A stretch of DNA of 64,000 nucleotides, taken from assembly GCA_021904315.1 (NCBI GenBank), contig CM038920.1, positions 8,804,001 through 8,868,000 on the forward strand, written 5' to 3'. Each line of letters opens with the position of its first letter. Positions within the stretch are counted from its first letter, which is position 1. Source of the DNA: Sphagnum magellanicum (Eukaryota; Streptophyta; Sphagnopsida; Sphagnales; Sphagnaceae). A model generated the notes under the pieces. That model searched no databases, was not told the origin of the DNA, and worked only from the letters and a program-made list of their open reading frames with translations. Positions 1-11,250 of the stretch are shown piece by piece. Made by a program: the position numbers and the translations under genes.

Positions 1-340
1 TGATTTATCTTTAGAGAGCTATAGTAATTTGGTTTTTTCCTTTTTGCATTTGCTTCTGCATTACTGCTTGATGAAATTCTTTGTTGCAACAGTTTGTTAC
101 CTTAGCATCGCTCCTTGTGCTGTTGCTTGGTCTGTCCTAGCACTAAAATGACATCTGCTTGTCAATACCAGAGTATGATAGATTGATGGACATGTCATAG
201 AAAAACACACTCGTGGATGAACCAGTGAATGCTTGAGTGTCAATGAGAATGATTTCCTTGCTTTTTCATTCTTGATTGGTACTGGAGAATTTGGTTGCCT
301 CCAAATTCCAATGGGTGATGTGGAAGGCAAAGCCTGTTAC
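1..340. other. Unassigned AT-rich DNA
   Basis: Nothing recognisable on either strand. The only open frame of any length is a short minus-strand one without family motifs. Confidence 0.5.
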
Positions 341-530
341 AACTCAAAGTTGTGGATGAACTCGGTTTCAGTTGTTGATGAACTCGGTTTCAGTTGTTGA
401 TGACTCCCAGCTGAGTTGGGTTTCGGTTTCACCATTTTAATCCTGTAAGGGTATTGGATAGGTTTGAGAGGTAGGATAATAGGTGGGCATTAGGTCAGTA
501 CTGGACCTGCCTACCAGGTCAGGCAATTTG
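341..530. repeat. Dispersed repeat family A, copy 1, with a 22-bp tandem duplication
   Basis: A 22-bp unit beginning GATGAACTCGGTTTC is repeated head to tail from about 355. It is followed by an AGCTGAGTTGGG segment and a region rich in AGGTAGG/CCTACC words. The order 'TTGTGGATGAAC - TGAGTTG - CTGTAAG - AGGTAGG' recurs near 33035-33300, and part of it near 57575-57760. I therefore read it as one diverged dispersed repeat. No coding potential is seen. Confidence 0.5.
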
Positions 531-1210
531 GAGTAAAATAGCTATTAAGTACCATGGTAACTTGGCAGCTTCAACACTAATTATATTATTTGTTGAAATG
601 TTGAAATTTTCAATAAATGCAGTCTTAAAGCCAATTCTTCCTAATGAGATTATTAATGTATTTAATATGGATGGTTGATTATGAGGCTTTGTCAACTTTT
701 TATTCATCGTGAGAACGGAGATTTCTCTATTCTTATGAAAGATACATTGTCAACTTTTTAAAAAGATTTGTTGTTAATTTTTGGTGCTTAGTGTGGGTGG
801 CTTCCTTGGGAAGTTTCTTCCGGTGATAAGAGGAGTTTGATGGTGGAAGGACCATAAGCTTGTTAGAATTTTCTTTGGATAGCAGTAGAGATTAATGAAG
901 TCAGGGGAATGGTAGCTTGTGGAGGCATTTGATCAAATTTAGTGAAGCAGTGGAAATTTTTGAAATTAATGGAATTGTGTGAGTGGAAAAAAAGTTAATT
1001 GGATGTGTGAAGGGATTCACCAAAAGATGAGAAGATTTGTGATGCTTATGTTAGCATTTTAGAAACTTGGGAGGGGTGATACTGAATCAGAAAATGCTAG
1101 GATTTGTGAAACGTGCATTTCTACTAATTTTTTTAATTTTTTTGGTAAGCAATCAACAATGCTGCACAAATGTGTGTTTAGCTATAGGTAATATGGCAAA
1201 TGTGAGGTCT
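531..1210. other. Unassigned AT-rich DNA
   Basis: No gene, structured repeat or element end recognised. Confidence 0.45.
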
Positions 1211-1320
1211 TGCATGTGAGAAGAACTTTTGGATTCAATATGGTCATTTTTTTCTCTTTTCATTCACCATTTAGGCTTAAAAAGGGTTGGCAAGGGCTAC
1301 ATTGAGAAGTTCAAAATGTT
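1211..1320 (+). repeat. Dispersed repeat family B, copy 1
   Basis: This segment contains CAATATGGTCATTTTT, then an AGAAGGGTTGG/AAAAGGGTTGG block and CATTGAGAAGTTCAAA. The same words appear in the same order at about 59671-59782, just downstream of the decayed gypsy integrase. It may be a piece of that retroelement family (3' internal region or LTR), but no LTR pair can be defined here. Confidence 0.5.
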
Positions 1321-1925
1321 AGTTTTCTCACCAAAGTTTTTGATATCAAATCTTTGAGTGGTGAAAAATGCTTTGATAGTTAAACGCACCCAAAACACGG
1401 AAATAAAGGATAAAAGGAACATTATTAAAGATTTGTAAATCTTTATTAAGAAACACATCGTAGATTAGCATATTCGACCACCTATGGAAGGTCGGCCATA
1501 TTTACATGTCAAAAATTGATAGCTTGCAATAGGTTGGCCGTGGTGATGGGAGGTGTGCTTTGAAAGGGTGAACATCGAGAAGTAGCTAAGCCTATGGCTA
1601 TCATTCAACTTAAGATGGAAAAAACTTGCACCCTTTGTAATGGGATTGAAACTTTTTGACAAAAAAAAAATGACCAAGGTAGAAAGATGAAGGCCTTCTA
1701 TCCCCTTCAAGCTCTAAATGGCATTGGCATAGTTGTGTAAAACCACATCGGCATGTTTTGTAAACAACCAAATACTTCAATTGCTAAGGAGAAAAATTAA
1801 TTAGTGGGGTTTTAGTTGCAAAAGCTCCTTTCCTTGGCTTGAACTACATTCAATGCAACAAATCCTTGAGTTACGTAAGATCAAGAAAGTAAATCCACTT
1901 GTGTTGGGTCGGCAATGATAATGAT
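1321..1925. other. Unassigned AT-rich DNA
   Basis: A minus-strand open frame (1465-1710) shows no family motif. Nothing else recognised. Confidence 0.4.
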
Positions 1926-1929
1926 GACT

Positions 1930-2210
1930 AAGGTGCGAATGCCATCTTTGGTAAACATAATGTTGATTCGTCGACAAAAAGAGTTGAATGTGATTGAAAG
2001 AAGCACATGTAATTGTTTTCATCCCACGTAGAAACCAACATCTTGTGCAATGGTGGCAAATGTGTCATGAATGCCATTTTTGGTAAACACAATGTCGACT
2101 CGTTGACGAAAGGAGTTGAATGTGATTGAAAGAAATGCATATGTTTTCATCCAACTTGGAAACTAACATCTTACACAATGGTGGTAAATGTGTCATGAAT
2201 TGCATCATAG
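1930..2210. repeat. Two-copy tandem repeat, ~132-bp unit
   Basis: The words GCCATCTTTGGTAAACA (1941) and GCCATTTTTGGTAAACA (2073) begin two copies that continue through GAGTTGAATGTGATTGAAAG and end in CAATGGTGG(C/T)AAATGTGTCATGAAT. The unit length is a multiple of three, so the overlapping minus-strand open frames contain a repeated peptide. I treat those frames as a by-product of the duplication. Confidence 0.8.
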
Positions 2211-3690
2211 GTTCTAATGTGTTCATTGCCATGAGCACAATGTAAGAGGTGGATAAACCATAGTGTCGATGGGATGTGTGCACACACATCGAAGGATGCT
2301 TGCAATTGAGGGATGGGGTAGTTTGATTCGCATGTGAAGTGTTGTGCAAAAAACCAGGGAAGATAATTGAAAGGCTAGGAGGACTAGTCAACTTGTAAGC
2401 CAAACGCTTACCCTTGGGCAAGAACGTGATAAAATTCTAACACGATGGGCCTCAAATGTCCCATTAAAAAGCATGCTAGAAAAGGTATGATGGTGCAAAC
2501 ATTCCAAAATGGATTCTTAAAGTTGAACCATTTTGTTGCTCAATGAGTTGTTCAAATGGAGACACACACGTGCTGGGGTGGTAGAAGATCACATGTCACC
2601 TTGAGGTGTTGTTGTCAGTTCGCGTCAAGGCTTCAAGAAGGAAGGGACGTTAATCAACTATGAATTTAATAACTATGACCAAAGCAATAAGGGCCCAACT
2701 TTCTAAATAGGTTGTCAGGGCGATGGTGGATGTTAATATGAGCTCAATGCCACCAAAAGTTATTGGGAAAGAAGTTTGTTTATGAGCTAAAAATCCTTAT
2801 GGGTTATCAAAGGATCCTGGACCCAAAAGGCATCCAAACATTTTATGGAGGAAGGACTCAAAGGAAATAAAAGATTTTATGAAAATGTGACTGAACACTA
2901 AGAACCTGTTTCAATATGGTGAACTCTTTTTGGAGTGTGATCAAATTCAACATAATTTTCAAAAAAATGCAAAAGAATATTTTGTTTTAAACTTTTTTAG
3001 GTGCAATTTTGCATGAGTATACCAAAAAAAAGGCTATTGACAATATATTGTTAGAAAGAAGAATTTTAAATCAAAATATTAAATAAAAAAAAGTGATCTT
3101 GGAGGTTTTCAATCACCAAAAGTGAGAAAAACAATCACCAGATTCCATATCTGTGATTTTCATTGGGTAGCTAAATATATAAGAGGATGATTAAAAGGCT
3201 TTTACTTTATTTCTGGTTTATATCCAGATTTGGTTAAAATCTTTCTAGGGATGATCGCCACTTTAACTACAAATAAAAATTCCTAAAATAAACACTGATC
3301 CTAAGACTTATATCATCCCTCCCTTGATGTGCCTGTTCATTGTGTCCCTCACTTTTAATTAAGTTTGAAAGGGTTGCATCATTAGTAGGATTTAGTAAAC
3401 AAGCTTGTGAACAAACAGCTTATTGCGGAACAATTGTGCCTTTAGTATGTCAAGTCTCAACTGGCAACAATTGAAATAGGAAATGAGCCATGAAGAGTAG
3501 GGCAACACCCCAGGAGCAGGGCAGCTCCTCAGGCTTCTCAGGCATTGCTGAAATAAGCTCCCGCTTGAGGTGGAGCTGAGGAGCACGTATTTAAGGAATG
3601 CCCTTCTCTGAGGTTGTTAAGTGAAGTAAAGCACGGATGGAAAATTTTGTTTCCAATGATACCAAGTGGGTATCACTGGAATTTTTTTTT
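2211..3690. other. Unassigned AT-rich DNA
   Basis: No recognisable gene or element. Short minus-strand open frames at 2065-2421 and 3392-3586 lack family motifs. Confidence 0.4.
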
Positions 3691-3699
3691 ATTAAGAAT

Positions 3700-3835
3700 G
3701 ACTTTCTTGCTGGAGCAGGTATTCTGCTTTTCAAAACGCCTCGCCATTGGCAGAGGAAAAGTTCTACTTGGTAACATGCCCTCTAAATACACTAGAAATT
3801 TTCTACGGGTGCTTTATTTTCCCAAAAATTGAACT
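3700..3835. repeat. Dispersed repeat family C, copy 1
   Basis: A block around GGCAGAGGAAAAGTTCTACTT followed by ACATGCCCTCTAAATACAC resembles 5394-5480 and 16775-16890 (which has ATAGCATGCCCTCCAGAAACAC). The copies are diverged. The overlapping open frame at 3614-3832 is therefore more likely repeat DNA than a gene. Confidence 0.4.
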
Positions 3836-4089
3836 TCCAGTTCATCTGTAACACCTGGTGAACATTCAGCAAAATGAGAGACAGAATGAAAACTACATGG
3901 TTCCGTAGTCTCTCCCTTACAAGAAGAGTGAATAAAGACTATATAACTTATTGCTGTAATACCAAAGGTCAGTCATTGTGAGCGCAATTTGAGGAAAGTT
4001 TGAAATCAGGAGCTTACCCTACTACATTGGCAACTTTAATTATATTAAGTATATTATTTTCACAAATATTGAAATTTTTATAAATAAAT

Positions 4090-5880
4090 TCTTCAAATAA
4101 CAAAACATTTCAAGCGGAATTCCAGACCCAGTACCGTAATTGGAGGAGCACTCAACGCCTCAAAGTTGAGTGCTGAGCGGCTTGTGGCAACCACAGAACT
4201 CTCGAATGGACTCAGCAGGTCAAAATTCGGAGGACAGAGAACACATGCCGAAGTCATTACAGATAAAAGGTTAGGAGTTAGGAGTAGGTGCCGATTGTAG
4301 GCTAGATCAGATGCAACTGCCGGCAGCAGTCGATGTTGAAGGACCAAGGATCTCGATGTCAAAGGGATGATGCAAGTGGCGATACTAGATAATGAAGAGG
4401 CAACCATACATGATCTGTCCAGTCGTAATGTACGAAGATGCATTGCCATAGGTGACGGCAATAGTCGACGAGTTGCAGATCCGGCCATCTTTAGTGGCAA
4501 GTAGCTCTGCCCCCATCACACCCCACGCCCGGCCTCTTATCAGATCCGAGTGTAATCGCATGCAAGACAGGGCAGGGGGTCAAGAGTTGTGCCATGCGTG
4601 CAATCGTGCCCGCTTATTGAACAGACCAGGTGGATCGGGGACGTAAAATCAGTTCAGCATTCCAAGCCGGCAGAGGTAGGATGGAGGCTGAGTACCGACC
4701 AGAATAGACCTTGAAACTTGCTTGAAACTCCGTGGGAGCACATGGTAGCAACTAACAACACCCATAGCCTTGCCAACGCTTGACAAAACAGAGTTGTTTG
4801 AAATTTGAATTCCCTCGGGTAAATTCTTACAGCCTCCCACATGCGTCAGATGCTAGAGTGCCACAATCTGATGCTAGTGTGTCCATTACAACCAAATCGT
4901 GATAGCCCCTGAATCTTACAGGGCTTGCCCCTCTGATCAGTCACGTAAGCCCCTAGAATTTAAGGCTGGGAAAGCATCCAAGTACCGTGACAACGAATTC
5001 ATTCTTCTAGGGAGCAATTATCAAGAGTAATTCAAGTCCCTCCTATACAGTTTCGCTTATGTCAGCAGAACCCCTTGGTTTGGCCAAAGTTCATGCATCT
5101 AGTGCTGTCTTTGAAACTCCAGCACCCGCACCTGCATAAATAAGGGACCTACGATGAGGCAATAGCTGAGTCTGGCCTTGCATTTTGAGAATGTCATCCA
5201 CACAAGGGCATTTGTAAAGCATGCCATGGAGTTCAGCACGAACCCAAAACACACCTACACAACGAGGAATAGGAGTAGGAGGGTTCTTACACCTACTCCC
5301 TAGACCCCTCCTAATCTTAAGGGATAGGCAGACCTAAGTGTAACAATCTGTCAATCTTAAGGAGGAGGCCAATCTGGCAGGCATTCCATCTTTTGAAACT
5401 CTGCCCAAACAGCAGAGGAAAACATACACGGGGTAATATACCTCTGATTACACTAAGAAAACTGGATCAGGTCTCTATGAATAATAAATGTGCATACAAT
5501 GCCATGTACACCTATGGTGGCTATACTAGTCTAGATTAAGGCTGAGGCAATCAGACTGCAAGACCATCAACAGAGCTAACAGCAGGAGATTCAAAATACA
5601 GGAAATTCTTGCAAAGCAGCCACCGTTCTAGCAAACAAAAGCCATAGAAACCTTGAAGCCTCGTGGCCCTCTTCCTTAGCCCCAAACCAGTGTTGGCTGT
5701 ATCTCACTCTGTTTCAGTATGAAGCACAGATGATATATGTTCATCATTAAAGATTTATGTGCACAGGTTATCATTCTCACTCTTAAGGAGTAGGCGTAAG
5801 AATCCTTTATGGCTTTTGCTCTACATATGTATAGTTTCGTAATAATGTTAGTCTTGTGATTCGTGAGGGATAAGCCCATC
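4090..5880. other. GC-richer block without a recognisable gene
   Basis: Base composition rises visibly relative to both flanks. A 135-codon minus-strand open frame (4093-4500) and several shorter ones occur, but none shows a family motif, and neighbouring frames are equally open. A second copy of repeat family C lies at 5394-5480. A short inverted pair is present: TTCTTACACCTACTCC near 5274 and the complementary GGAGTAGGCGTAAGAA near 5788. The block could be an old gene, non-coding exons or an old element. I cannot tell which. Confidence 0.35.
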
Positions 5881-6289
5881 CTTGGGGGACATTCCCAAAA
5901 TGTGGGTGAGACTTGGCTACCACTTCATCCAAGGGCCCTTATTTTGCGAACACCCTGACCTGCGGGTTTACCCTACACATTTTGTGGTAAGTAAAGCCCT
6001 AGGCCATTATTGAAACAACAGACACCAAGGCAGGAGTTGAGGGTGTGTCCCATATTGCAGTAATGCCCTGGTCCTTGGGCTTTATTACGTAAGTAAAAAC
6101 AAAGCAAAATTTTTTTTCTTGAAATAGTCGAGGCTTCATGAAAATCAGGTGGGCTTTATGAAGAGCCTAAATCCAACATAGCAAATGTTATAGCTGCTGT
6201 CATATGGAGATAATCTTGTGCTGGGAACGTGCCCTTCAGTGACACTGACAAAAATCTGTCAGGTTTCTACAATTAGTTAAGTATCGTTT

Positions 6290-6420
6290 ACTCTTGAATT
6301 ATATGATTGAATCAGTTGGGCAACTACACGTCCTTGTTGAAAACCATATTGCTCATCTCTACCTTGTTGCATCCTTACTTAAAGCTCTAGAAGGAGGTGA
6401 GAGGAGAAACAATTTGATAT
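6290..6420 (+). other. Exon-like open segment, unknown family
   Basis: The plus frame from about 6294 reads as an amphipathic helical peptide (ESVGQLHVLVENHIAHLY, then VASLLKALEGG) before the sequence turns AT-rich. A possible splice donor (GAAG|GAGGTGAG region) lies near 6393. I do not recognise the family and found no companion exons. It could be a relic exon or chance. Confidence 0.2.
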
Positions 6421-7930
6421 CTCATTTATTTCAAAAATCTGTTCTAACTAATTTGTTTAAGTTATTTCATATTTTCTTGTTGTGCAATCTTTGGTTACAT
6501 TGTAATTTTCTGTTATGTGAAGTAATATAAATTTAATTACTTTTTAAATCACAATATTTAAAAATATTTTCATTTGAACTTCAATGATAATCACAAGCTA
6601 AACATACATAATATAAGTGTCATGGCATGGCCCTAGTGCATTTCACAACTTTTTGAATTTTCTCCCAGAACTTTCTTCCACTTCTTACCCCCATCATACA
6701 GGCAGTATCAAATCTGGCAGCAAGGATTTTCATAAACATTTTACCTTGAGGTTAAGTAAATGACAAAGGACTACAAATTTAGATTGGATTGCCTTGTTAT
6801 AGAACTTATGAAAAACTCTCTAATCATGGGCATACTTCAAACAAGTGCATTTTCATCTTCAACTTGTAATTGTGGCCTTCAAAGGTTGTTCAAGGACTGG
6901 TCTAAAGATCTTAATATGTTTCACAGCAATCTCACTTTTTTCCTTCTAAAGGGTTTGCACCTTATCACAAAGAGATATGTTTGTTGCTGCATCTCGTGAC
7001 TCATATAGTCTTCTTCATGCTTCCCACGCATCATGGGCTTATGTGCAGGACTGAATAGGAAACATTAGACATTATCCAGACAGTTTGTTATGATGGCAAA
7101 AAGAGAGAGGTCTCTTTAGTACCGTTGAGCAAGAAATACCTGCATTTGTGGTTGGCAGTACCTGCACACCAATATTCATTGGTTGTACCTAAGTACCTCT
7201 GACTATAGACCACTTTTTTTTTCATCAAGGCTAAATAATTTCATGCATGAATGTAAGTTCCATCAAATTATTGGAATATATTTTAACTAATTCTCAACTA
7301 AGAAAAATGTTTCTTTTGTTGCATTATTCTTTGTGGTGGTCTTCATTCCTTACAAGTAAAACATGGCCAAACAATTGTTGTATCAGTTCCCACCAAACAA
7401 AAATAAACATGACAAGAATGGAGGTTCATCATGCAAATGTGAGCTTCAAGTTTGTGGTCCACAATTAGTTCAATATTTGTCGACCAATACAGTTCAGGAA
7501 ATTATTTGAGAAATGCATGCTATGCTATCTCTTTCTTTTCCACTTCTATTCTCAATGACTTGCAATTGTTTTCGACACCAGTTTCTTTGAACAAATAATT
7601 TAGTATGTACGTATGGCAAATCTGAGGACAGTCATAGTATAGGGCTAACACATTTGAAGATTCAGATGTAAAGGTGGGGGTTGAGAAATTGAGCTTATCG
7701 TTCAGATTTGGGGTTTCAGCTGTGATTGGTTTTGTGCTATTTTGAGTGATGAGGATCAAACAAGACAATGTTAACATAAAGAGTAGAATCTTACCTCACT
7801 TGCTGTCTAATTGAAGTCGTCAGGGGTGTGTAATATGTCTGCTGTTTTGATTATGTGAGTTGATTATATTTCACAAATGTGTATGAAAACTGTTATAGAT
7901 TTTTTAATCTATGCTGTAGGATGTAAGCCG
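6421..7930. other. Unassigned AT-rich DNA
   Basis: No recognisable gene. Short plus-strand frames (6760-6999, 7247-7468) and a minus-strand frame (7520-7777) lack family motifs. Confidence 0.4.
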
Positions 7931-7934
7931 GCTT

Positions 7935-8290
7935 GAGTGACCCAGCACCCACCAGTGCACCATCCAAAAAATCCAGTTCCGGGATTTCATGGATGGGATG
8001 AAACTGTCCCCCAGGGGTCAGTTTACTTGGTCAGTATTATTTTTTTCCCAGCTAGATTTTTTTCCCTAGCTCAGTTTTTTTTTCGGGGAACAGTTTTTTT
8101 ATTACTTTTTTTTTGGCCCACCCCTGACCCCAAGTTTTTTTTGGGAAGCTCCTACCTACTACCCACCTACCGCCCTTCTCCCTACCAACCCACCTACCTC
8201 CTTCATCCTGCTGACCCCCTCCCCACCCACCTCCTTTTGCACTCGCTTCCATCACCAGAGCTTCCGACCTAAAGAGAGCTTGAGTAGCTC
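7935..8290. repeat. Low-complexity T/C-rich block with GTGACCCAGCACCCACC head
   Basis: The block opens with GTGACCCAGCACCCACCAG. It runs through several T homopolymers and then a CCTACCTACC-rich stretch. A similar head, GTGACCCAGCACCCAC, recurs at 34798, and CCTACC/TAGG-rich stretches recur near 16020-16115, 33120-33290 and 38430-38570. The long plus-strand open frame across it (7937-8272) is only translated low-complexity DNA. Confidence 0.6.
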
Positions 8291-8329
8291 AAAGCTTCAG
8301 GAGTGCGAAATCCACATGAGCTTCAAGGG

Positions 8330-8425
8330 TTGGGAGCTTTAGGAGTGCCCCAACAAGAGGAGCTTCAACGTGGTGGCAGCAGGAGCGTGACAGCAAGAGG
8401 AGCTTCAATGTGGTGGTAAAAGTGG
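8330..8425. repeat. Tandem GAGGAGCTTCAA(C/T)GTGGTGG repeat
   Basis: GAGGAGCTTCAACGTGGTGG is repeated about 44 bp later as GAGGAGCTTCAATGTGGTGG. Related GAGCTT words extend upstream to about 8275. Confidence 0.6.
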
Positions 8426-8429
8426 GAGC

Positions 8430-9755
8430 TTGAAGGTAAGCTCCCTTCTCCTCCTCCTTTCTTATTTTTTGCATTTTTTTTAATATGAATAAGATGACAG
8501 CAATGTCATTGTCATCTTCTTTTGTCTCTTCTTCTGCATAACACCACTTTACCTAGGCTAGGGAAACGATGGTACCAACTCCATCAACTTTCCTTCCTAC
8601 AATTCCATCTTAGCCTATAGCAGCAAGACTTATTGTTGTAAAATCGAAGCAGGAGAATTGTAGGCAAGAATTTGATCAACAACATGGATTGAGATTTTCC
8701 CACTAGGCCACATCTACCCCAACAAATCAAGTCAGAAGCAACAACAAACAAGAACTTTGTGTTACGAAACCTAAATGAAAATCAAAACTTCTTGTTGCAA
8801 ACTATTCTAAATTTTTGTTTTCAAGAATAATTTCCAAATTCCTTTAGGCCATGTCTAATCATGCCAAATGTTGAAGTTTCTTGGAATTTTTGTTTGATCA
8901 TCTTCGATGCATGTAGGAGGAGTTCGCAGATATTTCAACCCATTTTAGTACTTAAAGTCCATCATCCCTTACACTCCATATGATCCAGTTGTGCTTTGTG
9001 TTGTCTTCAAGAAAGTGATTGATTCCCACTCATGTTTTTTTCATCTCACTAACTCTTTGGAGTTTGTTTCTATTTGTGTCTTTCTCCATCCATCTTATTG
9101 AGGATTTGTCACAAGCTTCAAGAACAAAAATTTGTTTGCAAAATTCATGGGGAGAGTCTGACAGAAAATCTTTAAAAAAACTTGCTGAGGATTGATGTGG
9201 AAATCACTATTATAAGGAGTTTTTACTTGAGCTTGCAAATCTAGTATTAATGAAGATCTATTATATGGGTGTGGCTAGACATGACATAACAAGCAGTTAT
9301 CAAGATGTTCATAATTGATGTGCCATTTGGAATGTTTTTGTCTGGAGATTTGGATTGCTCTTTAGTAGCTACAATGGCATCACGACATTTCAACAACACT
9401 AAAGCTACCAATGTCTGGGGTGCCCAACTTCACACTTTCTCTATCAACCTCAAGGTGATGATAGATTTTGATTAGTACCTAAAAGTTCTCAATATGATTC
9501 CCACTCAGGTGTAATAGTATATAACATGGTGCATGTGTGGATTACAAGAATGATTTTGTGAATTGGTTTTTTCAAAGAACTAAAATTCATTGTCATCATG
9601 GAGTAAACTAAAGGTTGAAATTATTTAGCTTGGTGATCTAAATTACTTGAACAATATTTTGAATTGACATTTGGGTGGGTTTTCTACTCTGGTTATGAGG
9701 ATCACGTGATCTACAAGGTGCAAAGGAAGTTGCAGATTACTTGAAAATAAACCAC
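8430..9755. other. Unassigned AT-rich DNA
   Basis: No gene recognised. Around 9350-9450 the plus strand holds a short protein-like stretch (SLVATMASRHFNN) that I could not match to a family. Confidence 0.35.
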
Positions 9756-9756
9756 C

Positions 9757-11250
9757 ATGAATGCAATACCCCTCTTAGCAATTGTTTAAAGTAACAATTT
9801 ATCTTTGAGGCAACCACATATTTACCATTATGACATGTTCCCCATTTTAAAGTGGGGTTGTTTTGGACTTGGTCATTTTTTGCACATTTTTGTAACACAT
9901 GTCATCCATGTTTTATTTATTTAAAAAATTTTACTTTCATTTTACAACATCTTGTGTTAATAGTTAGAAATACATTTTCACATATTCTTATATGTATGTT
10001 TGATGAAATTATCAAAAAATTGATTATAATCTTGCACTCAAACCAAAAAACCTTTCTTTACCCCAAAAAATAACAAATTCAAGCCTAAAAAAAAGCAATA
10101 CCCTCATGAAGATTTTTGGTAAACACCATGGATTGAATTATTTTGGTCTAGGCTATTGGAGGGATATTGCTTGTGCCCAAAATTACTCAATGCACATGCA
10201 ATACCCCTATTAGGGTATATTAGAATTCCTTTGACTCTATAACATATCTAAAGAATCCTAGAGGGATATTACATAGCCATACCAAAACCTAAAAGGAAAA
10301 CAATTTCCTATTTGGGGTTTTTTGTAAACACCATGGGCTTTTGGAGGGGTATTGCATTGCCCAAACAAAACCTAGAGGGAATGCAATACCCTTATGAGGG
10401 TAATTTTAAACACTATGGATTGAATTATTTTGGTCCATGCTATTGGAGGGGTATTGCTTGTGCCCAAAATTACACAATGCGTGTGTAATACCTCTCTTAG
10501 GGTATATTAAAAATTGTTTAAGCTCCATCACATATCTATTGAAACTTGGAGGGGTATCACATAACCATACCAAAATCTAAAAGGAAAGCAATACCCTATT
10601 TGGGGTAATTGTAAACACCATGGGTTCAATTATTTTGATTTGGGTTATTAAAGGCGTATTGCTCATGCCCAAAACTATTCAATTAATATGCATTACCCCT
10701 CTAAGGGTATCCCATAAAACCTTTGGGTTCCATAACATATCTTTTGGAATTCAGAAGGGTATTGCATGGCCCTAGCAAAACCTAAAAAACAAACACTACT
10801 TGCATCATTTTGCAATAATATTATAAAAAATGAAACAAAATAATGTTTTTTAAAATATTTATTCCATGCTCACTATATGATGCCAAACATATTGATTTAA
10901 GGAAATGAGGGTATTGCCAAGTTCTTCACATTGATGTTAGAAGTTCCACTTGAACAAAATTATGGAGTTTAAATGCAATACATGCATCATCTTGGGATAT
11001 TTGCATTCACTTTGAAACTTGGGGGGGTATTGCATAGCCTTACCAAAACCTAGAAGCAATACAATACTCACACCATATTGTGACAATATCTTAAACCATG
11101 GTACAAATGAGGGTATTGTTGAGTTAATCACATTGATGGTAAAAGGTAATGAAACTATCTCTAAAATGAGGGTATTGCAATTACACATCAAAACTTTATT
11201 GAAGGGACTTTAAAACATCAATGTGGCCAATGTTGTAATACCCTCATGTA
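9757..11250 (+). repeat. ~205-bp satellite-like array, forward orientation
   Basis: Each unit carries AAACACCATGG and several AATACCCCT / AGGGGTATTGC words. The AAACAC(C/T)ATGG marker occurs at 10121, 10326, 10408 and 10613, giving spacings of 205, 82 and 205 bp, so one copy is truncated to 82 bp. The 3' part (about 10940-11250) is more diverged. Open frames across the array are by-products. Confidence 0.85.

Noticed and set aside
4093-4500. 135-codon minus-strand open frame
   Set aside because: No family motif, and other frames in the same GC-richer block are equally open.
7937-8272. 111-codon plus-strand open frame
   Set aside because: It is a translation of T/C homopolymers and CCTACC repeats.
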